Shown here piece after piece: positions 39,434 through 47,449 of a DNA stretch of 64,000 nucleotides (its first letter is position 1; every line of letters starts with the position of its first letter). The notes beneath the pieces were generated by a model. It was not told the origin of the DNA. It did no database searches and was given only the letters and a program-made list of their open reading frames with translations. Position numbers and translations under genes: made by a program. This DNA is from Nonomuraea longispora (lineage in GTDB: Bacteria; Actinomycetota; Actinomycetes; Streptosporangiales; Streptosporangiaceae): positions 1 to 64,000 of the forward strand of contig NZ_SMJZ01000009.1 of the NCBI RefSeq assembly GCF_004348345.1. Direction: 5' to 3'.

Positions 39434-39931
39434 TCAGACGATGCGGAACTGCAGGTCAGTGTCCCAGTTGTGCATGTCCGGCTCGGCTCTCGGGTCGGTC
39501 CGGAAGAGTTCGAGGCGGCAGCCCCAGTGCTCCGTCCCGTCCTTCTCCGTGATGTCCCAGGCCAGCCCCTGCTCAGCGCCCCACTGCAGCAGCGCCTCGA
39601 TGACGCCGAAGAGCTGGTCGGGGTGGCCGTGGTGCGACTCGGTGGCGTAGCGGCCCGCGGGCAGGGAGGCGGCGAAGATGTCGCCCTCGCCCTCCACCGG
39701 CCCGCCCACCGGCACGCCCACCGGCACGCCCGCCTGCACCACCAGCCGGTCCTCCGGCAGGTTGATGGCCTCGTACCTGAGGAAAGGCGCACCCGCGGGA
39801 GCGTGGCCTCGGTCGGCGAGCCAGCCGACCATCTCACCGATCCGGTCGGCGACCAGGCCGAAAGTGGTCATGGTGATGGTCCCGCGCACCCCGACGTAGG
39901 GCCGCTCGGGGAATTCGACGATCTGTGGCAT
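39434..39931 (-). CDS. GyrI-like small-molecule-binding domain protein
   Basis: A stand-alone GyrI/SOUL-type effector domain of 165 residues: VEFPERPYVGVRGTITMTT, VADRIGEMVGWLADRGHAP, APFLRYEAI, AASLPAGRYATESHHGHPDQ, and the conserved acidic Glu region WDITEKDGTEHWGCRLELF. It includes a Gly/Pro/Val repeat (VPVGVPVGGPVEG). Such domains bind drugs or hydrolyse small ligands. The ATG at 39931 has AAGGAGG eight bases upstream, placed within the end of the sigma gene. It is the third gene of the MerR, sigma, GyrI operon, giving two GyrI-like sensors in one transcript. Confidence 0.82.
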   Translation of the reverse strand: MPQIVEFPERPYVGVRGTITMTTFGLVADRIGEMVGWLADRGHAPAGAPFLRYEAINLPEDRLVVQAGVPVGVPVGGPVEGEGDIFAASLPAGRYATESHHGHPDQLFGVIEALLQWGAEQGLAWDITEKDGTEHWGCRLELFRTDPRAEPDMHNWDTDLQFRIV

Positions 39932-39948
39932 GTTCTGTTCCTCCTTCA

Positions 39949-40674
39949 TCAGCGTGTACGGAGCGGCGCCGCGAAACTCATCGGCAGGCCGAAGAACGGG
40001 AACAGGCCGGGATCCAGGAAGGTGGCCTCGCCGGCGATGCGGCCGCCGGCGACGTCGAGAACCACCAGGGCGAACGGCTCGCCGTACAGGTACTGGCCGA
40101 AGGCCGGGGAGCCGTTGGCTCTGACCGGCAGCAGGCGGGAGCCCTGGCACGGGGCTTGGCCGCTCGCGGCGGCCGCGGTCAGGACCGTGTGGATGTGCTC
40201 GCGCCCGCGCAACCACCACGCGAACGGCGGCATCTCCGACGTCGCGTCCTCGTGCAGCAGCGACACCAGCGCGGCCACGTCGTACCGCTCGAACGCCGAC
40301 ACATAGCGGGTCAGCAGGCTCTCGTCCACCGTCTCGTCGGCCTGCCCGGCCGGGTCGAGCACCTTGGCGTCCGGGACGGGCTGGATCCAGCGGCCGTGCG
40401 GGAGCGGCTCGCCCAGGGCGTCGCCGGGGGTGGCGGCGGGCCCCAGGTCCATGGCGCGGGCGCGGCGCTGCGAGCCTCTCAGCATGTCGAGGCAGACGTT
40501 GGTGGCCAGGTGGAACAGCCACGTGCGCAGCGTGCCCCGAGCCGGATCGTAGGTCTGCCAGGCTCTGACGAACGTCTCCTGCACCGCGTCCTCAGCCTCG
40601 AAGCCCGAGCCGAGCATGCGGTAGCAGTAGCCGGTCAGCGCCACCCGGTGGTGTTCGAGCTCGACGTCGGTCAT
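39949..40674 (-). CDS. ECF sigma factor lacking region 4, with SnoaL-like C-terminus
   Basis: 241 residues. Region 2 is intact: VALTGYCYRMLGSGFEAEDA then VQETFVRAWQTYDPARGTLR and NVCLDMLRGSQRRARA. The linker WIQPVPDAKVLDPAGQADE then passes directly into the SnoaL-like domain (SLLTRYVSAFERYDVAALVS). In this family (about 320 residues) some 70-80 residues with the region 4 HTH should lie between. The junction is in frame with no stop, so it is an in-frame deletion and the product is probably made. It should bind core polymerase but not recognise a -35 element. The ATG at 40674 overlaps the MerR stop. Confidence 0.75.
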   Translation of the reverse strand: MTDVELEHHRVALTGYCYRMLGSGFEAEDAVQETFVRAWQTYDPARGTLRTWLFHLATNVCLDMLRGSQRRARAMDLGPAATPGDALGEPLPHGRWIQPVPDAKVLDPAGQADETVDESLLTRYVSAFERYDVAALVSLLHEDATSEMPPFAWWLRGREHIHTVLTAAAASGQAPCQGSRLLPVRANGSPAFGQYLYGEPFALVVLDVAGGRIAGEATFLDPGLFPFFGLPMSFAAPLRTR

Positions 40675-41489
40675 CCGGCCGGCGTCACCTCGATCTGGAG
40701 CTCCGTCACCCATTCGTCCGGGTTCTCCGGGCAGTGCAGGGAGACCTCCCTGGCCAGCGCGCGCGAACGGTAGCCGTGCTCCTCGATCCAGTGGGCCAGG
40801 GTCTGGAACGTCTTCCCCACCTCCTCCATCGACCCGTGGTGGATGATCGTGGCCGCCGTCTCGATAGCCGGCAGGTCGAGGACCTGGAAGTCGTGGTGGC
40901 CGGGCGCCGCGGACACCGGCAGGCAGGCGTGGACCATGACGGAGCCGTCGTCCCGCTCCTCGTAGTAGGCGACCCCCGGGCCCACGACCTTGACCGCGGC
41001 CTCTTCCACGCGGCGGCAGATCTCGGCGAAGAGAGGCTGGATGACCGGGCCGATGTCCTCTCCCTCGTAGCTGGCCGCCCTGGCGCTGAGCTCGGCGACC
41101 CTGATCGGGGCGACGCGCTTCAGCACGACCTCCGCGCTTTCCATGTAGCCCTCCGTCTCGATGGTCCGCAGGCGTGCCTCGACGCTGCGCAGCCTGGCCA
41201 GGTCGGTGTTGATCCGGGCTTCGAGCTGGGCGCGGCGCATGCGTACCATGCCGTGCAGCTCCTCCGTGCTGACCTTGTCGTCGAGGATGGCCCTGACCTG
41301 CTCCAGGGTGAAGCCGAGGTCCTTGACCGCGACGATGCGGTTGAGCCGGGACAACTGCGCGGCCTGGTAGGAGCGGTAGCCGCTGACCGGGTCGACGTGC
41401 GCGGGGCGCAGCAGACCGATCGCGTCGTAGTGCCGCAACATGCGTACGGACACCAGCCCCAGCCTGGCGAACTCTCCGATGCTGAACAT
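40671..41489 (-). CDS. MerR family regulator with GyrI-like effector domain
   Basis: BmrR/BltR-type activator of 272 residues. The N-terminal MerR winged helix is FSIGEFARLGLVSVRMLRHY, continuing with GYRSYQAAQLSRLNRIVAVK. A long dimerisation helix follows (about 80-118), and then a GyrI-like drug-binding domain with YYEERDDGSVMVHACLPV and VAYYEE. The ATG at 41489 has GGAG six bases upstream. Its own promoter shows the 19-bp spacer typical of MerR-activated promoters, so it is probably autoregulated. It is the first gene of the operon with the damaged sigma factor and GyrI-like protein. Confidence 0.88.
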   Translation of the reverse strand: MFSIGEFARLGLVSVRMLRHYDAIGLLRPAHVDPVSGYRSYQAAQLSRLNRIVAVKDLGFTLEQVRAILDDKVSTEELHGMVRMRRAQLEARINTDLARLRSVEARLRTIETEGYMESAEVVLKRVAPIRVAELSARAASYEGEDIGPVIQPLFAEICRRVEEAAVKVVGPGVAYYEERDDGSVMVHACLPVSAAPGHHDFQVLDLPAIETAATIIHHGSMEEVGKTFQTLAHWIEEHGYRSRALAREVSLHCPENPDEWVTELQIEVTPAG

Positions 41490-41498
41490 GACGTCTCC

Positions 41499-41529
41499 GG
41501 TTTAGGGCCTCACACGGTGTCAGAGTCAA
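41499..41529 (-). promoter_or_regulatory. MerR-type promoter with 19-bp spacer
   Basis: On the minus strand: -35 TTGACT (41529-41524), exactly 19 bases, then TAAACC (41504-41499). The spacer holds an imperfect dyad around ACACCGTGT. The overlong spacer is the classic feature of promoters untwisted by MerR activators. Located 10 bp upstream of the MerR gene. Confidence 0.6.
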
Positions 41530-41569
41530 CTATGGCGATTTTTCGAGAGTTGGGGTAGCGTCCGAAACG

Positions 41570-41583
41570 ACCGAACGTTCGGT
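41570..41583. promoter_or_regulatory. TetR operator palindrome
   Basis: Perfect 14-bp palindrome ACCGAACGTTCGGT ending 7 bp before the TetR start codon. This form is common before TetR genes of acyl-CoA metabolism in actinobacteria. Autorepression is expected. Confidence 0.75.
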
Positions 41584-41590
41584 AGGAACC

Positions 41591-42289
41591 ATGATCACAG
41601 ACCTCACCGACCCCGGCACGGACGCGCACGAGCGGATCAGAACGGCGGCGGTGCTGCTGTTCGCCCGGCAGGGTTACGCCGCGACGAGCATCAGGGACCT
41701 CGGCCGGGCCGTCAACATGACCAACGCCGGGATCTACCACCACGTGGGAAGCAAGGAGGCGCTGCTCGCCGATCTCATGCGCGTCGCCCAGCAGGGCCTG
41801 AACAGCGCCACGGAACGCATGCTCGCCACGGCCGGCGGCCCCTCCGACCGGCTGGCCCTGCTGATCGGCTCGCTCACCGCCGTCCACGCCTGCGCTCCCC
41901 TGACCACCAGCGTCATGGACGGCGAACTGCGCTCGCTCACGCCGGGCTCGGCCGCCCGCGACGAGATCATCGTCCTGCGCGACGCGTACGAGGCCCACTG
42001 GAAGCGCACGCTGGCCGACGGCGTGGCGGAGGGCACGTTCCGAGTCGCCGACCAGAAGCTGACCCGTCTCGCCCTGATGTCCATGTGCACCGGCACCAGC
42101 GAGTGGTATCGCCCCGACGGGGACTCCACGCTGGAGCAGGTGTGCGCCGAGTTCGTCACGATCGGCCTGGCCGCCGTACGCGCCCCCGTCCAGGTCACTA
42201 CAAGTCCTGACTTCTCCCTGCTGCCCGACCTTCCGTGGGAGCCACCGGATGTACAGCACGATCCCCGACCTGATGAGGCACGCCGCTAG
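41591..42289 (+). CDS. TetR family transcriptional regulator
   Basis: A 232-residue repressor. The N-terminal HTH is AHERIRTAAVLLFARQGYAA then TSIRDLGRAVNMTNAGIYHH, followed by VGSKEALLADLM, the standard TetR signature. The C-terminal ligand domain is unremarkable, ending in a Pro-rich tail. It is the first gene of a three-gene operon and overlaps the acyl-CoA ligase by 41 bp. The palindrome 41570-41583 over its start region implies autoregulation. The likely inducer is an acyl-CoA, by analogy with fatty acid and aromatic degradation regulators in similar operons. Confidence 0.88.
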   Translation: MITDLTDPGTDAHERIRTAAVLLFARQGYAATSIRDLGRAVNMTNAGIYHHVGSKEALLADLMRVAQQGLNSATERMLATAGGPSDRLALLIGSLTAVHACAPLTTSVMDGELRSLTPGSAARDEIIVLRDAYEAHWKRTLADGVAEGTFRVADQKLTRLALMSMCTGTSEWYRPDGDSTLEQVCAEFVTIGLAAVRAPVQVTTSPDFSLLPDLPWEPPDVQHDPRPDEARR

Positions 42290-43724
42290 AACGTACGGCA
42301 CGCGCGAGTTCCTCCGTTTCCCCGACACCTCGTTGACCTTCGACGCCGCGGACGCGCGGTCGGACCGCCTGGCCGCCGCCCTGACCGACCTGGGCGTGCG
42401 TCCGGGCGACCGGGTGGCCATCATGCTGGACAACGTGCCGGAATGGCCGCTGAGCTGGCTCGCGGTCCTGAAGGCCGGGGCGATCGCCGTCCCGGTGAAC
42501 GTGCGCTACCAGGCGGCCGACCTCGCGCACGTGCTCGACGACTCGGGCGCGGTGCTGACGCTGACCACGGACGATCACGCCGTGATCAACCCGGGCCCGT
42601 GCCACGACCCCGGGAGGCTGATCCGGCAGGCGGGCGACCAGCCGGCCAAGGTGACCGTCAAAGCCGACGATGTCGCGAATTTTCAGTACACGTCGGGGAC
42701 CACGGGCTTCCCCAAAGCCTGCATGCTCACCCACGACTACTGGCTCAGAACCGCCCAGATCGTCGCCGAACAGGCCCGCCTCCGCGACGACGACGTCATG
42801 ATCATCGCGCAGGCGTACTCGTACATGGACCCCCAGTGGCTCACCGTGCTCTGCCTCACCGGCGGCATCCCGCTCGTCGTGCTCCCCCGCTTCTCCGCCT
42901 CCGGCTTCTGGAAGTCGGCCGGGGAACACGGCGCGACGCTCACGTACGTACTCGGCACCATGCCCCTGCTGCTGCACAAACAGCCGCCGCACCCGCGCGA
43001 GCGCCACCACCGCATGCGGCTCGTGCTCTGCTCGGGCATCCCGCCCGAACTGCACCGGACGTTCGAGGCGCGGTGGGGCGCACCGTGGCGCGAGTTGTAC
43101 GGCTCCACGGAGAGCGGCCCCGACCTGGTGGCGCACATAGACGCGGACGACACGGTCGGCACCGGCGCCATGGGCGTCGCGCCGCCCGGCAAGGAGGTCA
43201 GGCTCGACGACAACGGCGAGATCCTGGTCAGGGGCGTGCCCATGATGCGGGGCTACTGGAACCACCCCGAGGCGACCGCCCAGGCTTTCAGGGACGGCTG
43301 GTACCACACCGGCGACCTGGGTTTCCGCGACGACCACGGCTACCTCCACCACGCCGGCCGGCTGAAGGACATGGTGCGCAGGGGCGGGGAGAACATCTCC
43401 TGCGCCGAGGTCGAACGTGTGCTCGCCCAGCACCCGGCCGTCCTCCAGGCGGCCCTCGTGCCCGTCCCCGACGACCTGTGGGGCGAGCTGCCCAAGGCGT
43501 TCCTCCAGCTCCGGCCCGGTCACGACCCCGACGCCCGCACCGCCATGGACGTGATCGAACACGCCCGTGACCGGCTGGCCCGCTTCAAGCTCCCGGCGTA
43601 CGTGGAGTTCGTCGAGTCGTTCACGCTCACCCCGTCGGCCCGCATCGAGAAACGCCACCTGCTCCGCCCGGAACGCGACCAGCGCGCCGCCCCCGCCATC
43701 CCCGTCGGCAAGGAGAAATCATGA
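42249..43724 (+). CDS. AMP-dependent acyl-CoA ligase
   Basis: ANL superfamily ligase, 491 residues, slightly short for the family (about 500-550). Motifs: the P-loop FQYTSGTTGFPKACMLTHDY, the adenylate site LYGSTESGPD, the hinge WYHTGDLGFRDDHGYLHHAG with RLKDMVRRGGENISCAEVE, and the C-terminal lysine region PSARIEKRHLL. It activates a carboxylic acid to its CoA ester. The segment around residues 105-135 is compact. The ATG at 42249 has GGAG about eight bases upstream, inside the TetR gene. It overlaps the enoyl-CoA hydratase gene by 4 bp. Acid substrate unknown. Confidence 0.9.
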   Translation: MYSTIPDLMRHAARTYGTREFLRFPDTSLTFDAADARSDRLAAALTDLGVRPGDRVAIMLDNVPEWPLSWLAVLKAGAIAVPVNVRYQAADLAHVLDDSGAVLTLTTDDHAVINPGPCHDPGRLIRQAGDQPAKVTVKADDVANFQYTSGTTGFPKACMLTHDYWLRTAQIVAEQARLRDDDVMIIAQAYSYMDPQWLTVLCLTGGIPLVVLPRFSASGFWKSAGEHGATLTYVLGTMPLLLHKQPPHPRERHHRMRLVLCSGIPPELHRTFEARWGAPWRELYGSTESGPDLVAHIDADDTVGTGAMGVAPPGKEVRLDDNGEILVRGVPMMRGYWNHPEATAQAFRDGWYHTGDLGFRDDHGYLHHAGRLKDMVRRGGENISCAEVERVLAQHPAVLQAALVPVPDDLWGELPKAFLQLRPGHDPDARTAMDVIEHARDRLARFKLPAYVEFVESFTLTPSARIEKRHLLRPERDQRAAPAIPVGKEKS

Positions 43725-44470
43725 TCGACGTGACCGAACGCGACGAGGTGGCTCTGATCACCCTCGCCCGCCCCGCCAAGCTGAACGCCCTCACCGCCGG
43801 CATGCGCAGGGACCTCGCGGCGGCCGTACGCGACCACGGCGACGGCAAGGGCGCCAGGGGCATCGTGGTCACCGGCACCGGCCGGGCCTTCTCCGCCGGA
43901 GAGGACATCCACCAGGCCGCCGGCCGTTCCCTGGTCGACGAGGTGGCCTCGTTCCACGACATGACCAGGGCCGTGCTGGAGACGCGCGTACCGGTCGTGG
44001 CGGCGGTCAACGGCCTGGCCGTCGGCGGGGCCGCCGAGTGGACGCTGTGCTTCGACACCCGCATCGGCACCCCGTCGGCCGAGTATTTCCTGCCCGAGAA
44101 CCACATCGGCCTGTCGGTCTCGAACGCCACCAGCTACCTGCTCCCCCGCCTCGTGGGCGCTCGGGCGCTGCGGCTGGTGCTCGGCTCGGCCCGCATGGGC
44201 GCGCAGGACGCCCTGGCCGCGGGCCTGCTGGACGAGATCGCCGACCCGGAGGCGCTGCTGGAAACGGCGATCGCCCGTGTGCGCCACTGGACCGCGCCGG
44301 GCACGGCCACCACCGTGCACCTCGGGCTGCTGAGGCCGTCGAGACACGAGGTCGAGCGGGCCTTCGAGGCGGAGACGGAGGCGGCCAGGCTCGTGGAGGA
44401 GTCGGGCATCGCCCAGGCGGGCATGGCGGCGTTCATCAACCGCAGCCGCGGCCGAGACGCCCCCGGATAG
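43721..44470 (+). CDS. Enoyl-CoA hydratase/isomerase family protein
   Basis: A 249-residue crotonase-fold protein. Motifs: VALITLARPAKLNALTAGM, the first oxyanion strand GRAFSAGEDIHQAAG, and VVAAVNGLAVGGAAEWTLCF with Glu in the GGAAEW position where one catalytic Glu of hydratases lies. The second catalytic Glu position reads ENHIGLSVSNATS, which is less standard. It acts with the upstream ligase on an acyl-CoA, perhaps as a beta-oxidation-like or isomerase step. ATG start overlapping the ligase stop (ATGA). Confidence 0.88.
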   Translation: MIDVTERDEVALITLARPAKLNALTAGMRRDLAAAVRDHGDGKGARGIVVTGTGRAFSAGEDIHQAAGRSLVDEVASFHDMTRAVLETRVPVVAAVNGLAVGGAAEWTLCFDTRIGTPSAEYFLPENHIGLSVSNATSYLLPRLVGARALRLVLGSARMGAQDALAAGLLDEIADPEALLETAIARVRHWTAPGTATTVHLGLLRPSRHEVERAFEAETEAARLVEESGIAQAGMAAFINRSRGRDAPG

Positions 44471-44480
44471 GACAGAACAG

Positions 44481-45089
44481 CTAGACGACGATCGCCGCGA
44501 CCACCAGGGCGACAGCGGCCACCAGCACGGCGATGGAGTCGTAGGACCAGGAGATCCGGGCCGGCGCCGCCTGCTCGTCGCGGCGCCTGGCCGCCTCGGC
44601 GCGCTCGCGGATCTGGTCGCCCACCCAGTCGGCGTGGGTCTTGCCCGCGAACGCCTCGACCGCCGCCTGCTCCGACCTGGAGAGCGTCGGCTCGGTGTTG
44701 AACCGCCCGCGCTGCTGCCTGGGCGCCCCGCGCCGCTGCGCCTTGGCCCGCTCTCTGGCGCTGCTCATGGGTGTCCACAACCGCAGCACCCGCTCGTCGC
44801 CGTGGTGCACGTTGATGGAGTGGGAGACCGTGACGTCGTCGATCGAGGCCCACGGCAGGACCGTCGTGCGGAACGGGTTGCGCCCCACCAGCCCCTCTTC
44901 GGTGAACACGGTGGCGGGCCGCAGCGCGACCGAGTAGACCAGCGCCGTCAGCACCGCGAGCACGGCCAGCGCCACCAGCGACGCCTTGCCGGTGTAGTGG
45001 GCGATGAGGTCCCACACGTTGAACGCGACGAAGGCCAGCCACACCCACGCCAGCGCGAACGCGGTCTTGGAACGGTAGGACTCTTTCAC
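44481..45089 (-). CDS. PH domain-containing membrane protein
   Basis: A 202-residue protein. Two membrane spans lie near residues 9-30 ([19 protein letters not shown]) and 37-55 ([19 protein letters not shown]). A bacterial PH-like domain follows ([20 protein letters not shown]), then an Arg/Gln-rich stretch ([17 protein letters not shown]) and a third span at the C-terminus ([19 protein letters not shown]). Function unknown; such proteins are common in actinobacteria. The GTG at 45089 overlaps the adenosine deaminase stop (GTGA), so the two are coupled. Confidence 0.78.
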   Translation of the reverse strand: MKESYRSKTAFALAWVWLAFVAFNVWDLIAHYTGKASLVALAVLAVLTALVYSVALRPATVFTEEGLVGRNPFRTTVLPWASIDDVTVSHSINVHHGDERVLRLWTPMSSARERAKAQRRGAPRQQRGRFNTEPTLSRSEQAAVEAFAGKTHADWVGDQIRERAEAARRRDEQAAPARISWSYDSIAVLVAAVALVVAAIVV

Positions 45090-46159
45090 GACTGCCACTT
45101 GATCTGTGCGAACCCGGGTTTGATGACGCCGTTGATCAGTGCCAGGCGCTCGTCGAACGGGATGAACGCCGACTTCATCGCGTTGACCGTGAACCACTGC
45201 AGGTCGTCCCAGCCGTAGCCGAACGTCTCGACCAGCTTGTGGAACTCCTGCGACACGCTCGTCGAGCTCATCAGCCGGTTGTCGGTGTTGACCGTGACCC
45301 GGAAGTGCAGCCGCCGCAGCAGCCCGATGGGGTGCTCGGCGATCGACGCGGCGGCGCCGGTCTGCAGGTTGGAGGTCGGGCACATCTCCAGCGGGATGCG
45401 CTTGTCGCGTACGTAGGCAGCCAGCCGCCCGAGCTTGGCGCTCTGGTCGCCGGCCACGGTGATGTCGTCGATGATGCGTACGCCGTGGCCGAGCCGGTCG
45501 GCGCCGCACCACTGGATGGCCTGCCAGATCGAGGGCAGCCCGAACGCCTCGCCCGCGTGGATGGTGAAGTGGGCGTTCTCCCGCTGCAGGTATTCGAACG
45601 CGTCGAGGTGCCGCGTGGGCGGGTAGCCGGCCTCGGCGCCCGCGATGTCGAAGCCCACGACGCCCACGTCGCGGTAGCGCACGGCCAGCTCGGCGATCTC
45701 CATGGAGCGCGCCTGGTGCCGCATGGCCGTCAGCAGCGTGCCGACGCGGATGTCACGCCCTTCTGAGCCCTGCCTGAACCCGTCGAGCACCGCCTCCACC
45801 ACCTGGTCGAGGCTCAGCCCTCTGGAGGTGTGCTGCTCGGGCGCGAAACGCACTTCGGCGTAGACCACCCCGTCGGCGTCCAGATCCTGGGCGCACTCGG
45901 AGGCTACCCGCGTGAGCGACTCGCGCGTCTGCATGACCCCGACCGTGTGGTCGAACGTCTCGAGGTAGCGCTCCAGCGAGCCAGAGTCGGACGCCTCCTC
46001 GAACCACTGACGCAGGTTGTCGGGATCGGTGGTGGGCAGCCGGCCGTAGTCGGTCTCCCGGGCCAGCTCGACGATCGTCTCGGCGCGGAGCCCGCCGTCG
46101 AGGTGATCGTGCAGCAACACCTTGGGAGCCCGCCGGATCTGGTCAAGCGTGGGACTCAT
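45086..46159 (-). CDS. add: Adenosine deaminase
   Basis: Zinc enzyme of 357 residues converting adenosine to inosine. Metal and catalytic motifs: [20 protein letters not shown] (HxH), [10 protein letters not shown] (His and catalytic Glu), DRLGHGVRI, and [14 protein letters not shown] (zinc Asp). Length and motifs match bacterial Add. The ATG at 46159 has no clear ribosome site; the preceding GTG is an alternative. Inosine can be split by the PNP encoded at 34071. The block of nucleoside transport, cdd and deoA lies just upstream on the same strand. Confidence 0.92.
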   Translation of the reverse strand: MSPTLDQIRRAPKVLLHDHLDGGLRAETIVELARETDYGRLPTTDPDNLRQWFEEASDSGSLERYLETFDHTVGVMQTRESLTRVASECAQDLDADGVVYAEVRFAPEQHTSRGLSLDQVVEAVLDGFRQGSEGRDIRVGTLLTAMRHQARSMEIAELAVRYRDVGVVGFDIAGAEAGYPPTRHLDAFEYLQRENAHFTIHAGEAFGLPSIWQAIQWCGADRLGHGVRIIDDITVAGDQSAKLGRLAAYVRDKRIPLEMCPTSNLQTGAAASIAEHPIGLLRRLHFRVTVNTDNRLMSSTSVSQEFHKLVETFGYGWDDLQWFTVNAMKSAFIPFDERLALINGVIKPGFAQIKWQS

Positions 46160-46251
46160 CACGCCATGATACGAGCACTGCCCGGTTTTCGGGTTACGGC
46201 TCAGTCGCGGCCGGCCGTTTCCGGGCTGAACGCGGGCAGGCACAATCTCTG

Positions 46252-46854
46252 TCAGTGGGCCACGTCGACCACCAGCCGGCTGGGCGCTTCCAACTCCTGG
46301 ATCTGGAACGCGGCCCGCCGGTCCAGCACCAGGCCGATGCCGACGCGGGCCTCGAAGTCGCCGGTCCTGACGACGTCGGTGAGGTTGCGCAGGCCGGCGT
46401 GGTAGATCGGGCCGCCCTCCCACGTGGGCGTGCCGTCCTCGTCGTGGGCGTTGCTGGGGAAGAGCGTGACGAGAAGGTACGCGCCGCCGCGGATCTCGAT
46501 CGGCCGGCCGGAGCCGTCCTCCACGAACTCGTCCACCCATCGCACGTTGTAGCCGGGGATCTCGCCGTCGAGGTCGATGACGACGCGGTCGTACGTCCTG
46601 TGCCTGGCGTACCGTACGCCCGTCACGACGGCGGGTTCGATGCCGTCGCGCCGGACGTCCACCTCGGAGGTGCTCGTGGGGGCGTTGGGGCCGGGTGTGT
46701 CGCGGGCCGTGGCGGACGACCTGGTGGGGCCGGGTGATCCGGGCAGGGCGGTCTGCTGGGCCGGACCACAGGCGGTGAGAGCGGTGAGACAGGCCAGCGA
46801 GGCGAGGGCGCGCGAGCGCGGCGACCGGCGGCCGGGCGGGGATGGCGAGCGCAT
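46252..46854 (-). CDS. AMIN-like domain lipoprotein
   Basis: A secreted lipoprotein of 200 residues. The signal is basic then hydrophobic ([18 protein letters not shown]) with the lipobox LTAC. A Pro/Ser/Thr-rich linker ([20 protein letters not shown]) precedes a beta-rich domain with [20 protein letters not shown] and [20 protein letters not shown], an AMIN-like cell-wall-associated fold. The role is unknown; attachment near peptidoglycan is the usual suggestion. The ATG at 46854 is chosen from the signal peptide; no good ribosome site is visible. Confidence 0.75.
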   Translation of the reverse strand: MRSPSPPGRRSPRSRALASLACLTALTACGPAQQTALPGSPGPTRSSATARDTPGPNAPTSTSEVDVRRDGIEPAVVTGVRYARHRTYDRVVIDLDGEIPGYNVRWVDEFVEDGSGRPIEIRGGAYLLVTLFPSNAHDEDGTPTWEGGPIYHAGLRNLTDVVRTGDFEARVGIGLVLDRRAAFQIQELEAPSRLVVDVAH

Positions 46855-47010
46855 GCCCGGTAGATGCCCCGCCCCGTGTCGCCGCAAGCGGTGTTTCCGC
46901 AGATCGCGCGGCTGTTTCCGGCCGGCAACCGGGCGAACCGCGCAAAGGCGCTCGCATCGCGGCACGGTTCACCACTCGGGCCGTCCGGTTCACCTTCCGT
47001 ACCGAAACAT

Positions 47011-47022
47011 ATGCAAATGCAT
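47011..47022. promoter_or_regulatory. MarR operator candidate
   Basis: ATGCA-AA-TGCAT palindrome in an A/T-rich patch (ACATATGCAAATGCATTTA), 26 bp before the MarR start codon. The position suits autorepression. Confidence 0.55.
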
Positions 47023-47047
47023 TTACCGAGGTGGTAACCTCCGCGAC

Positions 47048-47449
47048 ATGGACGAGCGATTCGTGGTCGACACCTGGCATTACGTCCTGGCCAGGCACGC
47101 CAAGGCCATGTGCGCCCTGGAACGCGAGCTGGGCGACCGGCACGGTCTGGGGCCCAGCGAGTTCGAGGTGCTCGACCGCATCGTCCACCACGACAGGAAG
47201 CTGCGCATCCAGGAGCTCTGCGACGAGGTGCACCTGAGCCAGAGCGCCCTGTCACGGGTGGTGGCGCGGCTGGAGAAGGCCGAGCTGGTCTCGCGCGGCG
47301 TGTGCGACGCCGACCGGCGTGGCGTCTACGTGTCCATCACCGACGCGGGCCGCACCCGGCACACCGAGGCCCTGCCCACGCATCGCGCCGTCCTGCTCCA
47401 GATCTTCGCTGACGCTCCCGCCCCGGGCGGCACCGTCAGCCGGCGGTGA
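47048..47449 (+). CDS. MarR family transcriptional regulator
   Basis: A 133-residue winged-helix regulator. The fold is visible as [40 protein letters not shown] (recognition helix) and [19 protein letters not shown] (wing). The C-terminal dimerisation helix is short. ATG at 47048. It is divergent from the AMIN-like lipoprotein and its 3' end overlaps the convergent thymidine phosphorylase by 14 bp. The palindrome 47011-47022 is its likely own operator; other targets are not evident. Confidence 0.87.
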   Translation: MDERFVVDTWHYVLARHAKAMCALERELGDRHGLGPSEFEVLDRIVHHDRKLRIQELCDEVHLSQSALSRVVARLEKAELVSRGVCDADRRGVYVSITDAGRTRHTEALPTHRAVLLQIFADAPAPGGTVSRR

